Source: an uncultured Erythrobacter sp. (GTDB taxonomy: Bacteria > Pseudomonadota > Alphaproteobacteria > Sphingomonadales > Sphingomonadaceae). From it: 64,000 bases of DNA. The notes below the pieces were generated by a model. It saw nothing but the letters and a program-made list of their open reading frames with translations, made no database searches and was not told the origin of the DNA. The position numbers were made by a program, and so were the translations under genes. This document shows positions 55,619 through 64,000 of the stretch, one piece after another. The stretch lies in assembly GCA_947488325.1 (NCBI GenBank), contig CANKYZ010000008.1:62001-126000 (forward strand), in the 5' to 3' direction. Every line of letters starts with the position of its first letter. Position 1 is the stretch's first letter.

Positions 55619-56713
55619 ATGAGCGACATTGCCGAAGGCATTGGTGGAGTGGTCGAGGGCGCGCTGTCTGGCCGCGCGGTGGAACCTGCAACCGGCAGAG
55701 CAGATGTTGATGGTGAAGGCTCCGCGTCAGTAGACTGTTCCAATTGCGGGGCGATGGTGGCTTCGACATATTGCCCTGAATGCGGGCAAAAAGCACATGT
55801 CCATCGATCCTTAACTGCCATATTTCATGATCTAATTCACGGTGTCCTTCACCTTGACGGGAAGTTCTGGCGCACCTTGCCGCTGCTGATCTTCAAACCC
55901 GGCAAATTGACCCGCCGCTATGTCGACGGAGAGCGCGTCAAATTCGTTAGCCCTATGGCGATGTTCCTGTTCAGCGTCTTCGCAATGTTCGCCGTGTTCC
56001 AGATGATTGGTCTAAGCACGCCAACCAACCTTGATTTAGACACACCTATTGAAAGTATCCGAGCGGAAGGTTTGGCCGAAGCTGAACGAATTCAAAGCGA
56101 GATTGGCGCGCTGCCCGATAACGACCCACAGCGCCAGGAATTGGAGCAGGAGCTTTCGATTCTTGAAAGCATGCTGGAAGGAGGAGAGGTTCAAGGAGAG
56201 AATTCAACATCCGAAGACGCCTCAAATTTCACAACGTCCTTTAGCCTTCCCGGCGGGGGCAGTGATGGGAATTTGACCGGGATTGAAGTTCTCGATCAAG
56301 GTATCATCAAGAAGTGGCAAGAGAATCCGGAAATGATGCTCTATAAAATGCAGGCAAACGGCTACAAATTCAGTTGGTTGCTAATCCCCTTTTCCATCCC
56401 TTTTGTATGGTTGCTTTTTGCATGGAAGCGGCGTTTTAAGGCGTATGATCACGCAGTATTTGTGACCTATTCGCTTGGCTTTATGTCTTTGTTGTTCATC
56501 ATCATGTCGCTTGTCTGGGTGAGCCCGCTTGGATCGGGATGGGCCATTTTGATCTTTGTCATCGCAGCGCCTCTACATGTCTATAAGCAATTGAGGCACA
56601 CTTACGATCTCAGGCGTTTCTCCGCGATATGGCGGTTTGCTGCCTTGTTTTTCTTCATCAACATCGTGTTGGCGCTGTTCCTACAGGCGCTGCTACTGAT
56701 CGGCGCTTTCTGA
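55619..56713 (+). CDS. DUF3667-domain zinc-ribbon membrane protein
   Basis: 364 residues. A zinc ribbon (VDCSNCGAMVASTYCPECGQ) at ~40-60 is followed by SLTAIFHDLIHGVLHLDGKF and a FKPGKLTRRYVDGERVKFVS block that define DUF3667. Then come a membrane helix (AMFLFSVFAMFAVFQMIGLS), an acidic coiled-coil-like loop (EAERIQSEIGALPDNDPQRQ), and three more helices. Function unknown. Start ATG 55619; longer frames overlap the ParA gene. It may be co-transcribed with that gene. Confidence 0.78.
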   Translation: MSDIAEGIGGVVEGALSGRAVEPATGRADVDGEGSASVDCSNCGAMVASTYCPECGQKAHVHRSLTAIFHDLIHGVLHLDGKFWRTLPLLIFKPGKLTRRYVDGERVKFVSPMAMFLFSVFAMFAVFQMIGLSTPTNLDLDTPIESIRAEGLAEAERIQSEIGALPDNDPQRQELEQELSILESMLEGGEVQGENSTSEDASNFTTSFSLPGGGSDGNLTGIEVLDQGIIKKWQENPEMMLYKMQANGYKFSWLLIPFSIPFVWLLFAWKRRFKAYDHAVFVTYSLGFMSLLFIIMSLVWVSPLGSGWAILIFVIAAPLHVYKQLRHTYDLRRFSAIWRFAALFFFINIVLALFLQALLLIGAF

Positions 56714-56720
56714 AGCACAA

Positions 56721-56758
56721 ATTAAAACGGGCGCTCTGGCCAATGCCAAAGCGCCCGT
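56721..56758 (-). terminator. ftsH terminator, shared with the convergent DUF3667 gene
   Basis: ACGGGCGCT/AGCGCCCGT forms a 9-bp stem; on the minus strand it is followed by TTTTAATT, giving ftsH a terminator 22 bases after its stop. Confidence 0.75.
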
Positions 56759-56779
56759 CACAATCCCTGGGATTATCAG

Positions 56780-58741
56780 CTACGCCCCTTGCGGAGCCTC
56801 ATCGCCCTTATTGCCAAACCGCTTTCCAGCCCTTGGAATGGCGGATCCTTGTGTTGGTTTAAGCGGGGTCGGACCACGCGGCTCATCAGGGCGGTCAATT
56901 GTGCCATCCTTCATCAGCTGATCGATCTCCTCACCCGACAAAGTTTCATATTCGAGCAGCGCCTGAGCGAGTACGTGCAGCTTGTCTTCTTGTTCGGTTA
57001 AGATGTTGGTCGCACGCTTCAGGCCTGATTCGACCAAGTCTTTGATCTCAGCGTCGATCATCTTGTTCGTTTCCGCCCCACCCATCGTGCGTGCGGTTTG
57101 ACCCATGCCGAGATAGCCTTCCTGACTCTGCTCATATTGCAGTGGACCAAGTTTTTCGCTCATACCCCATTTGGTGACCATATTGCGCGCCAGATCGGTC
57201 GCATATTGGATATCACCCGATGCACCGCTGGAAACCTTATCGTGCCCAAAGATGATATCTTCGGCCACACGTCCGCCCATTGCGACGGCAAGGTTCGCAT
57301 GCATCTTGTCACGGTGGTAAGAATAGCTGTCCCGCTCTGGCAGGCGCATCACCATGCCCAGCGCACGGCCGCGCGGGATAATGGTCGCCTTGTGGATTGG
57401 GTCAGAGGCCTCTTCATTGATGCTGACTAGAGCGTGACCTGCCTCATGGTAGGCGGTCATTTTCTTCTCGTCATCGGTCATAACCATGGAGCGACGTTCC
57501 GCGCCCATCATCACTTTGTCCTTGGCATCTTCGAATTCCTGCATAGCAACCAACCGCTTATTACGGCGAGCTGCGAGCAGAGCTGCTTCGTTGACGAGGT
57601 TCGCCAAATCAGCGCCCGAAAAGCCCGGAGTGCCGCGTGCAATCGTGCGGGGGTTCACATCAGGAGCAAGCGGAACCTTCTTCATGTGCACGTCGAGAAT
57701 CTTTTCGCGCCCTTCAATATCAGGGATCGGCACCACAACCTGACGATCAAAGCGGCCCGGACGCAGCAGCGCGGGGTCGAGAACGTCAGGACGGTTGGTT
57801 GCGGCAATGATGATGATGCCTTCATTCGCCTCAAAACCGTCCATTTCGACCAGCAATTGGTTGAGCGTCTGTTCACGCTCATCGTTTGAATTGCCAAGCC
57901 CGTGACCACGCGAACGCCCAACCGCATCAATTTCATCGATAAAGACGATGCAAGGTGAGTTCTTCTTGGCCTGCTCGAACATGTCGCGCACACGGCTTGC
58001 GCCGACGCCCACGAACATTTCGACAAAATCCGAACCCGAAATGGTGAAGAACGGCACACCTGCTTCACCCGCAATCGCACGCGCAAGAAGCGTTTTACCA
58101 GTGCCGGGCGAGCCAACTAGCAAGGCGCCCTTAGGTATCTGTCCGCCCAGCTTTGAAAAACGGTGCGGATCTTTCAGGAATTCGACGATCTCTTCTAGCT
58201 CTTCGCGAGCTTCGTCGATGCCGGCAACGTCTTCAAACGTGACCTTACCCGAACGTTCGGTCAGCATTTTGGCCTTGGATTTGCCAAAGCCCATGGCGCC
58301 GCCGCCACCGCCTTTTTGTACTTGGCGAAGTGCGAAGAACGCAATGCCGAGAATGAGGATAAAGGGCAGCGACTGGATCAGAATGTAGAGCAACATATTG
58401 GGTTGTTCACGCTCTACACCATTGAATTTAACGTCATTTTCTTCAAGCAGCGTGGTAAGCCGCGTGTCGGAAGGCACAGGGATCGTGCTGAATGTCTTGT
58501 TGTCCTTTAGCGTGCCGGTAATCAGGTCTTCGCCCAACGCCACTTCTTCAACCTCGCCTGCCGCGACTCTGTCCCGGAATTCCGAATAATTGATCGCTTC
58601 ACCTGCCGGTTGGCCGTTACCGCCAAACATCGAAACCACCAAAAGCAACGCCAAAAAGATGCCGCCCCAGATCATCAATTGCCTGATCCACGGGTTCTGG
58701 CCCTCTGGAGGCTGCTCGTTGGGGTCGTTTTGATCGCTCAT
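56780..58741 (-). CDS. ftsH: ATP-dependent zinc metalloprotease FtsH
   Basis: Membrane AAA+ protease that degrades membrane proteins, LpxC and sigma-32-type substrates. 653 residues. Two N-terminal membrane helices ([19 protein letters not shown] and [18 protein letters not shown]) flank a small periplasmic domain. Walker A is [13 protein letters not shown], Walker [16 protein letters not shown], the [23 protein letters not shown], and the zinc site [12 protein letters not shown]. The ATG at 58741 follows AAAGGAA. tilS is not directly upstream, unlike in many relatives. Confidence 0.97.
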   Translation of the reverse strand: MSDQNDPNEQPPEGQNPWIRQLMIWGGIFLALLLVVSMFGGNGQPAGEAINYSEFRDRVAAGEVEEVALGEDLITGTLKDNKTFSTIPVPSDTRLTTLLEENDVKFNGVEREQPNMLLYILIQSLPFILILGIAFFALRQVQKGGGGGAMGFGKSKAKMLTERSGKVTFEDVAGIDEAREELEEIVEFLKDPHRFSKLGGQIPKGALLVGSPGTGKTLLARAIAGEAGVPFFTISGSDFVEMFVGVGASRVRDMFEQAKKNSPCIVFIDEIDAVGRSRGHGLGNSNDEREQTLNQLLVEMDGFEANEGIIIIAATNRPDVLDPALLRPGRFDRQVVVPIPDIEGREKILDVHMKKVPLAPDVNPRTIARGTPGFSGADLANLVNEAALLAARRNKRLVAMQEFEDAKDKVMMGAERRSMVMTDDEKKMTAYHEAGHALVSINEEASDPIHKATIIPRGRALGMVMRLPERDSYSYHRDKMHANLAVAMGGRVAEDIIFGHDKVSSGASGDIQYATDLARNMVTKWGMSEKLGPLQYEQSQEGYLGMGQTARTMGGAETNKMIDAEIKDLVESGLKRATNILTEQEDKLHVLAQALLEYETLSGEEIDQLMKDGTIDRPDEPRGPTPLKPTQGSAIPRAGKRFGNKGDEAPQGA

Positions 58742-58884
58742 GCGTCGGATTCCTTTCTCGACCAGTAATGTAGGATCAGACCTGTGAATGGCAAGATAAC
58801 AAGCAATTGAACGCAACGCTCGATTTTTCGCACAGCGTGATCCAATTTCTCGATGACGAAGCCTGCTTCAAACCAAGCAGTTCA

Positions 58885-59511
58885 TCAAGGGGAATAAGCA
58901 GCCAAGAAAACGTCAACAGCTCCCGCGATGCGGTTTGCGTTCTCTTCATCACTTGGCAAAGAACCAAAACGGCGTTCGAGATCGCCCATGCCTTTTGCCA
59001 TTGATACGAATTGCTCCGCAGCAAGCTGCGGATCTGGGATGAGCAATTCACCCTCAGCGCTAGCATATGCGAGGAATTCGCTGAACGCGGCCTTCATCCG
59101 CCAAGGGCCAGCCTCTAAAAACGCGAGGCCAATTGCCGGATCATGCTCAGTTTCCGCAGCAATCCGGCGATCAAACTGAATCAGTTCCGGTCGGGAAAGG
59201 AACTCAAACATTGCTTGGCCAATCACCATCAACCGCTCACGGATTGACCCTTCGGACATTTCGTCAATGTTGAAATAGCCACCCATTTTCGCACATTCGC
59301 GCTCAACCGACGCCGCAAACAGAGCGCGCTTGTCGCCGAAATGATTGTAGATCGTGACTTTCGAAACCAGGGCGTCGGCTGCCACCTGCTCTATCGAGGT
59401 CGCGGCAAATCCATTGGCGAAAAACCGCCGCGTTGCCGCCTCAACAATCGCTTCACGCTTTGCTTGATCGGACGGACGGCCCGGTTTCTTTTTTTCCGAA
59501 CTTTTATTCAA
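58885..59511 (-). CDS. TetR-family transcriptional regulator of the adjacent exporter
   Basis: About 208 residues. The N-terminal TetR helix-turn-helix is clear: REAIVEAATRRFFANGFAAT, SIEQVAADALVSKVTIYNHF and GDKRALFAASVERE. The C-terminal ligand domain resembles the TetR_C_33/AefR-like group. No ATG is available; I prefer the TTG at 59511 (MNKSSEKKKPGRPSD...), with a TTG at 59565 as alternative. It is divergent from the ABC/HlyD/OMF exporter genes, and two inverted repeats lie between, so it is the probable repressor. Confidence 0.85.
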   Translation of the reverse strand: MNKSSEKKKPGRPSDQAKREAIVEAATRRFFANGFAATSIEQVAADALVSKVTIYNHFGDKRALFAASVERECAKMGGYFNIDEMSEGSIRERLMVIGQAMFEFLSRPELIQFDRRIAAETEHDPAIGLAFLEAGPWRMKAAFSEFLAYASAEGELLIPDPQLAAEQFVSMAKGMGDLERRFGSLPSDEENANRIAGAVDVFLAAYSP

Positions 59512-59539
59512 CGTGCAGAAACCTGTTTCAAATTGGGTA

Positions 59540-59566
59540 TTGACAAAATGAACGACGGCGTACAAT
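59540..59566 (+). promoter_or_regulatory. candidate promoter of the exporter operon
   Basis: A consensus -35 TTGACA and a near-consensus -10 TACAAT are separated by 15 bases, shorter than the ideal 17. They lie about 80 bases before the permease gene and overlap the first inverted repeat. Confidence 0.4.
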
Positions 59567-59582
59567 TAAACGCTATCGTTCA
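59549..59582. promoter_or_regulatory. candidate TetR operator 1
   Basis: TGAACGACGGCG and CGCTATCGTTCA match as an inverted repeat at 10 of 12 positions with a 10-base spacer. It covers the predicted promoter -10, as expected for repression. Confidence 0.45.
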
Positions 59583-59585
59583 CTA

Positions 59586-59604
59586 ATGTCGTATAACACG
59601 ACAT
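59586..59604. promoter_or_regulatory. candidate TetR operator 2
   Basis: ATGTCGT and ACGACAT form a perfect 7-bp inverted repeat with a 5-base spacer (19 bases in total), the typical size of a TetR-family operator, located 37 bases before the permease start. Confidence 0.55.
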
Positions 59605-59641
59605 TCCGCAACCCCCTTGCCCAGCAAAGGTTCACCGCCAC

Positions 59642-60778
59642 ATGCTTTGGATTGCCATCCGCATGCTTACAGGCGACACTCAGAAATTCTATGGGCTGTT
59701 GTTTGGCATTGCCTTTTCGACATTGCTGATAACACAGCAACTGACGATTTTCGTCAACCTCATCGAACGCGGCGCGAGCGGCGTGTATAATGCACCCGAA
59801 GCTGAAATTTGGGTCATGGACCCGGTCAGCCGCACCACTGAGGTAAACTTTGCCATGCCGACAACCGCGCTCGATGAAGTGCGGTCGGTGCCAGGTGTTG
59901 AATGGGCAGTCCCGCATCTACGGGCGGGCGCATCCGTTCGCACTAGGTCAGGTGATCTTGAAGGCGTAGCAATAGTTGGTGTTGACGACGCCAGCCTGAT
60001 CGGCCTTCCTGAACGGCTAATCGAGGGCGAAAAATCTAATCTATCGCGTCCCGATACGGTCATCATCGATGATGGCGGGGTCCTAAATTTGTTTGAAAAT
60101 GGCGAAGACCCGATTGGTCAGCGGCTTGAGTTGAATGATCAGCGCGCTGTCATCAGGGGCATTGCCGATTCCATCCCGACTTTCACAAGCCAAGTCACGC
60201 TCTACACAAAATATAGCCAGGCACTGAATTATGTGCCCGGCACGCGCAACCGCTTGACCTTTGTGCTTGCTGGAGTGAGCGACGGCCTGTCAGCGGAAGA
60301 GGTCGCTCAGCGGATTGAAGACCAGACCGGGTTGAAGGCAGAAACGCGCAGTGAATTTGCGCAAGCTGGGGTCGATTTCATCATCCAGAACACCGGTATC
60401 CCAACCAATTTCGGGATAACCGTAGTTCTGGGTTTCGTAGTAGGCGTCGCTATTGTTGGTCTGACATTCAGCCTCTTCATTCGCGACAATATCAAACAAT
60501 TTGGTGCATTAAAGGCGATCGGAGTGACCAATTCCAAGATAATGCGGATGGTCGCAGCACAGGCTGGCTTGGTCGGTTTTGTCGGCTATGCCTTAGGTGT
60601 TATGGGCACGGTTTTGTTCCTATGGAGCTTTTCCGGGAACCCGTTCTTCAAAGGATTCTACATTCCCTGGCAGATTCCGCTGATCAGTCTCGGAGCGGTC
60701 ATCATTATCCTTGCGATAACAGGATGGCTTGCACTGCGTAGCGTCCTGAGCACTGAACCTGCATCGGTGTTCCGGTGA
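59642..60778 (+). CDS. ABC exporter permease (FtsX/MacB/DevC-like)
   Basis: 378 residues: one N-terminal membrane helix (LLFGIAFSTLLITQQLTIFV), a periplasmic domain with SVPGVEWAVPHLRAGASVRT, and three C-terminal helices within the FtsX domain (NFGITVVLGFVVGVAIVGLT, FIRDNIKQFGALKAIGVTNS, and GFVGYALGVMGTVLFLWSF). This is the DevC-type permease of tripartite exporters. It overlaps the ATPase gene by 4 bases (GTGA). The ATG at 59642 has AAAGG upstream. Confidence 0.88.
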   Translation: MLWIAIRMLTGDTQKFYGLLFGIAFSTLLITQQLTIFVNLIERGASGVYNAPEAEIWVMDPVSRTTEVNFAMPTTALDEVRSVPGVEWAVPHLRAGASVRTRSGDLEGVAIVGVDDASLIGLPERLIEGEKSNLSRPDTVIIDDGGVLNLFENGEDPIGQRLELNDQRAVIRGIADSIPTFTSQVTLYTKYSQALNYVPGTRNRLTFVLAGVSDGLSAEEVAQRIEDQTGLKAETRSEFAQAGVDFIIQNTGIPTNFGITVVLGFVVGVAIVGLTFSLFIRDNIKQFGALKAIGVTNSKIMRMVAAQAGLVGFVGYALGVMGTVLFLWSFSGNPFFKGFYIPWQIPLISLGAVIIILAITGWLALRSVLSTEPASVFR

Positions 60779-61518
60779 ACGAAGTGGACATGGCCAAAGA
60801 TCATTCTGGGCGAGAAAACGTGGCCGCGATTTGCGCGCGAGGTATCACGCGTGATTTCAAGGCGGGCCAATCAACCATCCGCGTACTTCATGGGATCGAC
60901 ACTGATATTCAATCAGGAGAAATGACCTATGTCGTCGGCGAAAGTGGATCGGGCAAGACAACGCTAATTTCGATCATGTGCGGAATTCTGTGGCCGACAG
61001 AAGGCGAAGTGAAGGTCTTTGGCACCGATATCTACGGCCTGTCAGATAGCGAGTTGGTCAATTTTCGGCTCCAGAATATCGGTTTTATCTTCCAGCAATA
61101 TAATCTCATCCCTTCAATTGACGCCGCCGCCAATGCTGCCGTCCCGCTCATCGCGCAGGGAATGGCGATTGAACCCGCGCGCGCCAAAGCGACCGAGCTG
61201 CTCGAAAAGCTCAATATCGGCGATCAAGCCAGTAAACTGCCAAATCAGTTGTCGGGCGGCCAGCAACAACGCGTCGCCATCGCTCGTGCCCTCGTCCATG
61301 AACCACGCCTTGTCGTGTGCGATGAACCAACTGCAGCACTCGATGCCAGTTCGGGCCGCCGAGTGATGGATTTGCTGCGCGACGTTGCGGTTGCGCCCGA
61401 TCGCGCTTGCATCATTGTCACGCACGACAATCGTATCTTTGACCTCGCCGACCGTATCCTTGTGCTTGAGGACGGCCGGGTCACGCATGACGGCATTGAG
61501 ATGCCGGTCGATCATTAA
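60775..61518 (+). CDS. ABC exporter ATP-binding protein (DevA/MacB-like)
   Basis: 247 residues. Walker A VVGESGSGKTTLISIMCG, Q-loop in FIFQQYNLIPSIDAAANAAV, signature LSGGQQQRVAIARAL, Walker B RLVVCDEPTAALDASSG and the switch His in IIVTHDNRIFDLAD are complete. It belongs to the LolD/MacB/DevA branch that works with FtsX-type permeases. It starts with GTG overlapping the permease stop. Confidence 0.93.
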   Translation: MNEVDMAKDHSGRENVAAICARGITRDFKAGQSTIRVLHGIDTDIQSGEMTYVVGESGSGKTTLISIMCGILWPTEGEVKVFGTDIYGLSDSELVNFRLQNIGFIFQQYNLIPSIDAAANAAVPLIAQGMAIEPARAKATELLEKLNIGDQASKLPNQLSGGQQQRVAIARALVHEPRLVVCDEPTAALDASSGRRVMDLLRDVAVAPDRACIIVTHDNRIFDLADRILVLEDGRVTHDGIEMPVDH

Positions 61519-61545
61519 ACGCCCCTATTCAACTCCGAGGAATAT

Positions 61546-62565
61546 ATGGCCTTCTTGCCGTCAAATCTGAGCTTTTCGCGTCAAATTCTGCCCATCCTAG
61601 CAATTGTCGGCATCATTGGTGCGGCGATTTTCATCTACGCGGACCTACCTGACCGCGAAATCAGCGAACCTGAAAGGCAGCCCCCCAAGGCGACTGGAGA
61701 ATTGGCCAATGCTGCACGGGTGGCGGGCGTTGGACTTGTTGAACCAGCCAGCGAAATCATCGACATTGGCTCCGCACTTTCTGGACTGGTGAGCGATCTG
61801 CGCGTTGCTCCGGGTGACCGGGTTGAGAAAGGTCAAGTGCTGTTCCTGGTGGATGACCGTGCAGCCCGCGCTCGCTTATCCGAGGCCAGTGCTGCAATCC
61901 GGGAAGCCCGTGCAGCCATCGGCGAGGCGCAGACCGCGCAAAGCACAGCGCGGCAGCAGCTTGCCTTGTATGAAGGTCTATCCGATCCGGCAGCCGTCAG
62001 CCGCAGCGAAGTGGTACGCGCCGAAGGCGAAGCGCAATCTGCCGCAAGTCGTCTTCAAGTTGCGCGTGCGCGATTGAATGCCGCCCAAGCGCAAGCGAGC
62101 AGTGCACAGACCGAAATTGGACGCCTAACCGTGCGCGCGCCAATTGCAGGTGAGATCCTGGCCGTAAATATCCGCCCCGGCGAATTTGTCTCAACTCAAG
62201 GCGGTGGGAACAGTCTGCCTTTTATCCAGATGGGCGAAACCAACCCCCTGCATATCCGTGTCGATATTGATGAAAACGAAGCGGTTCGAGTAAATTTGGG
62301 CGCGCCCGCCATCATTTCTCCGCGCGGTGCGGCAGAAATTCAGGTCGAAGCCGCCTTTGTCCGGGCTGAGCCGCAGGTTGTGCCCAAGCGTTCGCTCACC
62401 AACAGCGCTTCTGAACGGGTCGATGTACGCGTGCTCCAACTGATCTATGCTCTACCCCAAACCGCAGAGAGCGATGTGTTCCGGGTCGGTCAGCAGATTG
62501 ATGCATTCATCCCGGCAGCGGAAAGAGCTGTGAACGAAGACGACGATGAAGACAGCGGGGAGTAA
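61546..62565 (+). CDS. HlyD-family periplasmic adaptor protein
   Basis: 339 residues: an N-terminal membrane anchor (ILPILAIVGIIGAAIFIYAD), a lipoyl-like half (GLVSDLRVAPGDRVEKGQVL), a long Ala/Glu/Arg-rich coiled-coil hairpin (~105-200), the second half-lipoyl RLTVRAPIAGEILAVNIRPG, and beta-barrel domains (PLHIRVDIDENEAVRVNLGA). It bridges the inner-membrane ABC pump and the outer-membrane channel encoded next. GAGGAA precedes the ATG. Confidence 0.9.
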   Translation: MAFLPSNLSFSRQILPILAIVGIIGAAIFIYADLPDREISEPERQPPKATGELANAARVAGVGLVEPASEIIDIGSALSGLVSDLRVAPGDRVEKGQVLFLVDDRAARARLSEASAAIREARAAIGEAQTAQSTARQQLALYEGLSDPAAVSRSEVVRAEGEAQSAASRLQVARARLNAAQAQASSAQTEIGRLTVRAPIAGEILAVNIRPGEFVSTQGGGNSLPFIQMGETNPLHIRVDIDENEAVRVNLGAPAIISPRGAAEIQVEAAFVRAEPQVVPKRSLTNSASERVDVRVLQLIYALPQTAESDVFRVGQQIDAFIPAAERAVNEDDDEDSGE

Positions 62566-62569
62566 AGCA

Positions 62570-64000
62570 ATGATGCGTCTTCCGTATCGCAAATTAGCGC
62601 GGATTAGCTCCCTTGGCCTGCTGGCATCGCTGGCTGCTTGTGTCGCGGGGCCTCCGCCCGAAATCGCCACACCTACTCCAGAGCTGCCAGAATCGTTTTT
62701 CTTTGAACCCGACGCCCCAACTAACACTAGGCTCGACGAACTTCTGCCCATCGACGATGCCGCATTCCTCGAACTGGCCAGTGCTGCGCTCAGTGATGCA
62801 CCGAGCCTAGCCGAAGCCTTAGCCCGAGTTGATGCTGCCCGCGCGAATGCTGCCAGATCAGGGGCCGAGCGTTTGCCCAATATCAGCGCAGACGCGGCGG
62901 TCCAGCAAACCCGGATCAACACCGGTCGGTTCGGCGGAAGTTCAGCTGCTTTCGTACCCGCATCGCAAACGTCCTATGGTGGGAACCTGGTTGCCAGTTG
63001 GGACACGGACTTGTTCGGACAATTGCGCGCTCAGGAACGCGCGGCCGTCGCCCGGATAGACGCCGCCAATGCCTCTGCCGCTGCGGTGCGAATCGCGTTA
63101 TTGGCTGAGATCGCGGGTAGTATTGTTGATTGGCGGGTCCTCGAAGCTCGCGAGATTGCGATTGAGAATGACGTGAGCGCCTCAAGCCAACTGGCTGAGC
63201 TTGCTAGAATCCGTGAAGAAGCTGGCATTGCACCCGGATTCGACAGAGTCCGTGCAGAAGCCGCGGCCAGCGCGTCACGTTCACGGCTTGCGGCATTGCA
63301 AGGCGAACGCGTACGGGTCGTCGGACGGTTAATTACACTCACCGGCCAAAATGCTGCGGCTGTGAACGAAGCTTTGGAGCAAGGTGGGCCTGCGTTTAAC
63401 CCGCGTGCACGTCCAGTCAGTTTGCCGTCCGAATTGTTGAACAACCGTCCCGATGTCGTGGCTGCTGCGGCTGAATTGGCTGCAACCGATGCCAACCTAG
63501 CCGCCGCTGCACGTGCGCGCTTTCCGCGCTTAACGCTGTCGGCTGTCGTCGGCCTGCTCGCTTTTGATCCCGAAGATCTCTTTGACGAGAATTCGGTAGT
63601 CGGCACACTCACTTCCGGAATTGCCGGACCGCTGCTCGATTTCGGGCGGATTGAAGCTGAGATTGACGGTGCAGCGGCTAACAAACGCATCGCTTTTCAG
63701 GCCTATCGCGGGGCCGTTTTTCAGGCGTTGGGCGATGCTGAAGCTGCCTATGGTATGATCGAAGCTGCTGACAACGAAGCGGCGTTGGCTATCCGTGAAC
63801 GCGACCAATTGGAGCGCGCCGCTACGCTCGCCAATGATCGCTATCGCGCCGGATTGGCCAGTTTCCTCGAAGTGCTCGACCCGCGCCGCGCGGCAGATGC
63901 CAGCGGCGAGAATGCAGCGGCAGCTATCGGAAGAGCAGAACGTGCGCGAATTGTGTTGTGGCAGTCACTTGGCGGTGATGCGCCGGAAATGTTGGCGGAG
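62570..64000 (+). CDS. outer-membrane efflux lipoprotein (TolC/NodT family), truncated by the window edge
   Basis: At least 477 residues; the frame is open to the window end. The N-terminus has a lipobox, LLASLAACVAGPPP. Two repeats of the outer membrane efflux domain follow, with long Ala-rich helices (SLAEALARVDAARANAARSG; AEGERLPN-type NISADAAVQQTR), the NSYQASWDTDLFGQLRA-like LVASWDTDLFGQLRAQERA, and the second-half ELLNNRPDVVAAAAELAATD and AGPLLDFGRIEAEI. ATGs at 62570 and 62573 are both possible, with GGGGAG upstream. It completes the tripartite exporter. Confidence 0.88.
   Translation, partial: MMRLPYRKLARISSLGLLASLAACVAGPPPEIATPTPELPESFFFEPDAPTNTRLDELLPIDDAAFLELASAALSDAPSLAEALARVDAARANAARSGAERLPNISADAAVQQTRINTGRFGGSSAAFVPASQTSYGGNLVASWDTDLFGQLRAQERAAVARIDAANASAAAVRIALLAEIAGSIVDWRVLEAREIAIENDVSASSQLAELARIREEAGIAPGFDRVRAEAAASASRSRLAALQGERVRVVGRLITLTGQNAAAVNEALEQGGPAFNPRARPVSLPSELLNNRPDVVAAAAELAATDANLAAAARARFPRLTLSAVVGLLAFDPEDLFDENSVVGTLTSGIAGPLLDFGRIEAEIDGAAANKRIAFQAYRGAVFQALGDAEAAYGMIEAADNEAALAIRERDQLERAATLANDRYRAGLASFLEVLDPRRAADASGENAAAAIGRAERARIVLWQSLGGDAPEMLAE

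Overview
The window is a stretch of core chromosome from an alphaproteobacterium, most likely Sphingomonadales (Erythrobacteraceae-like). This rests on gene order (mutM / ubiE-ubiB ... coaBC-dut, then rpsT-dnaA; a Tim44-domain gene divergent from secB; rpmH-rnpA-yidD-yidC-yihA), on lineage-typical families (CC_3452, UPF0262, Tim44-like, DUF4136, DUF4197), and on GANTC (CcrM-type) sites clustered upstream of dnaA. I see no insertion sequence, prophage, CRISPR array, tRNA or rRNA. TAG ends several intact genes (murJ, mutM, the cupin gene), so the genetic code looks standard.

Layout. 0-5.6 kb: aroC, an acyltransferase-3 membrane protein, katG, a GNAT acetyltransferase. 5.6-7.2 kb: a membrane-bound LytTR regulator divergent from a DUF2306 membrane protein, with an inverted repeat between them. 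7.3-13.6 kb: smr-mltA-Tim44-like on minus, then secB, murJ and trpS on plus. 13.8-21.1 kb: a DUF4136 lipoprotein, dut-coaBC, a DUF4345 gene, ubiB-ubiE, mutM and rpsT. 21.1-25.8 kb: a long dnaA control region, dnaA, DUF983, an E1-like protein, a sirtuin and dapB. 25.8-34.4 kb: M48 protease, nth, a broken acetyltransferase, a DAACS symporter, dapE, cupin, S1/P1 nuclease, GST, VOC protein, fatty acid desaturase. 34.4-37.9 kb: the yihA-yidC-yidD-rnpA-rpmH ribosome and membrane-insertion cluster. 38-44.8 kb: a ClpP-like periplasmic protein, the YifB/ComM ATPase, a Popeye-like membrane protein, a TonB-like protein, recQ, an HxlR regulator. 44.9-52.6 kb: CC_3452 protein, HAD phosphatase, rpmJ, galE, a second DUF4136 lipoprotein, M14 carboxypeptidase, DUF4197, an outer-membrane barrel, cdd, a GH25-like pseudoenzyme, UPF0262. 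52.7-64 kb: dnaB, rpoZ, an orphan ParA, DUF3667, ftsH, then a TetR-type regulator divergent from a complete ABC/HlyD/outer-membrane-factor exporter that runs off the right edge.

No complete unknown multi-gene system such as a new defence island is evident. The strongest unusual items are: a roughly 180-residue acidic insert between the two enzymes of CoaBC; a GH25 lysozyme relative that has lost its catalytic residues; a bacterial Popeye-like three-helix plus cyclic-nucleotide-fold protein; MutM lacking one zinc-finger cysteine; three consecutive hairpins in the dnaA leader with a GANTC cluster upstream; and clear palindromic operator candidates in three divergent regulator/target intergenic regions (LytTR/DUF2306, HxlR/CC_3452, TetR/exporter). 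Function statements come from reading motifs and known families, without database searches.
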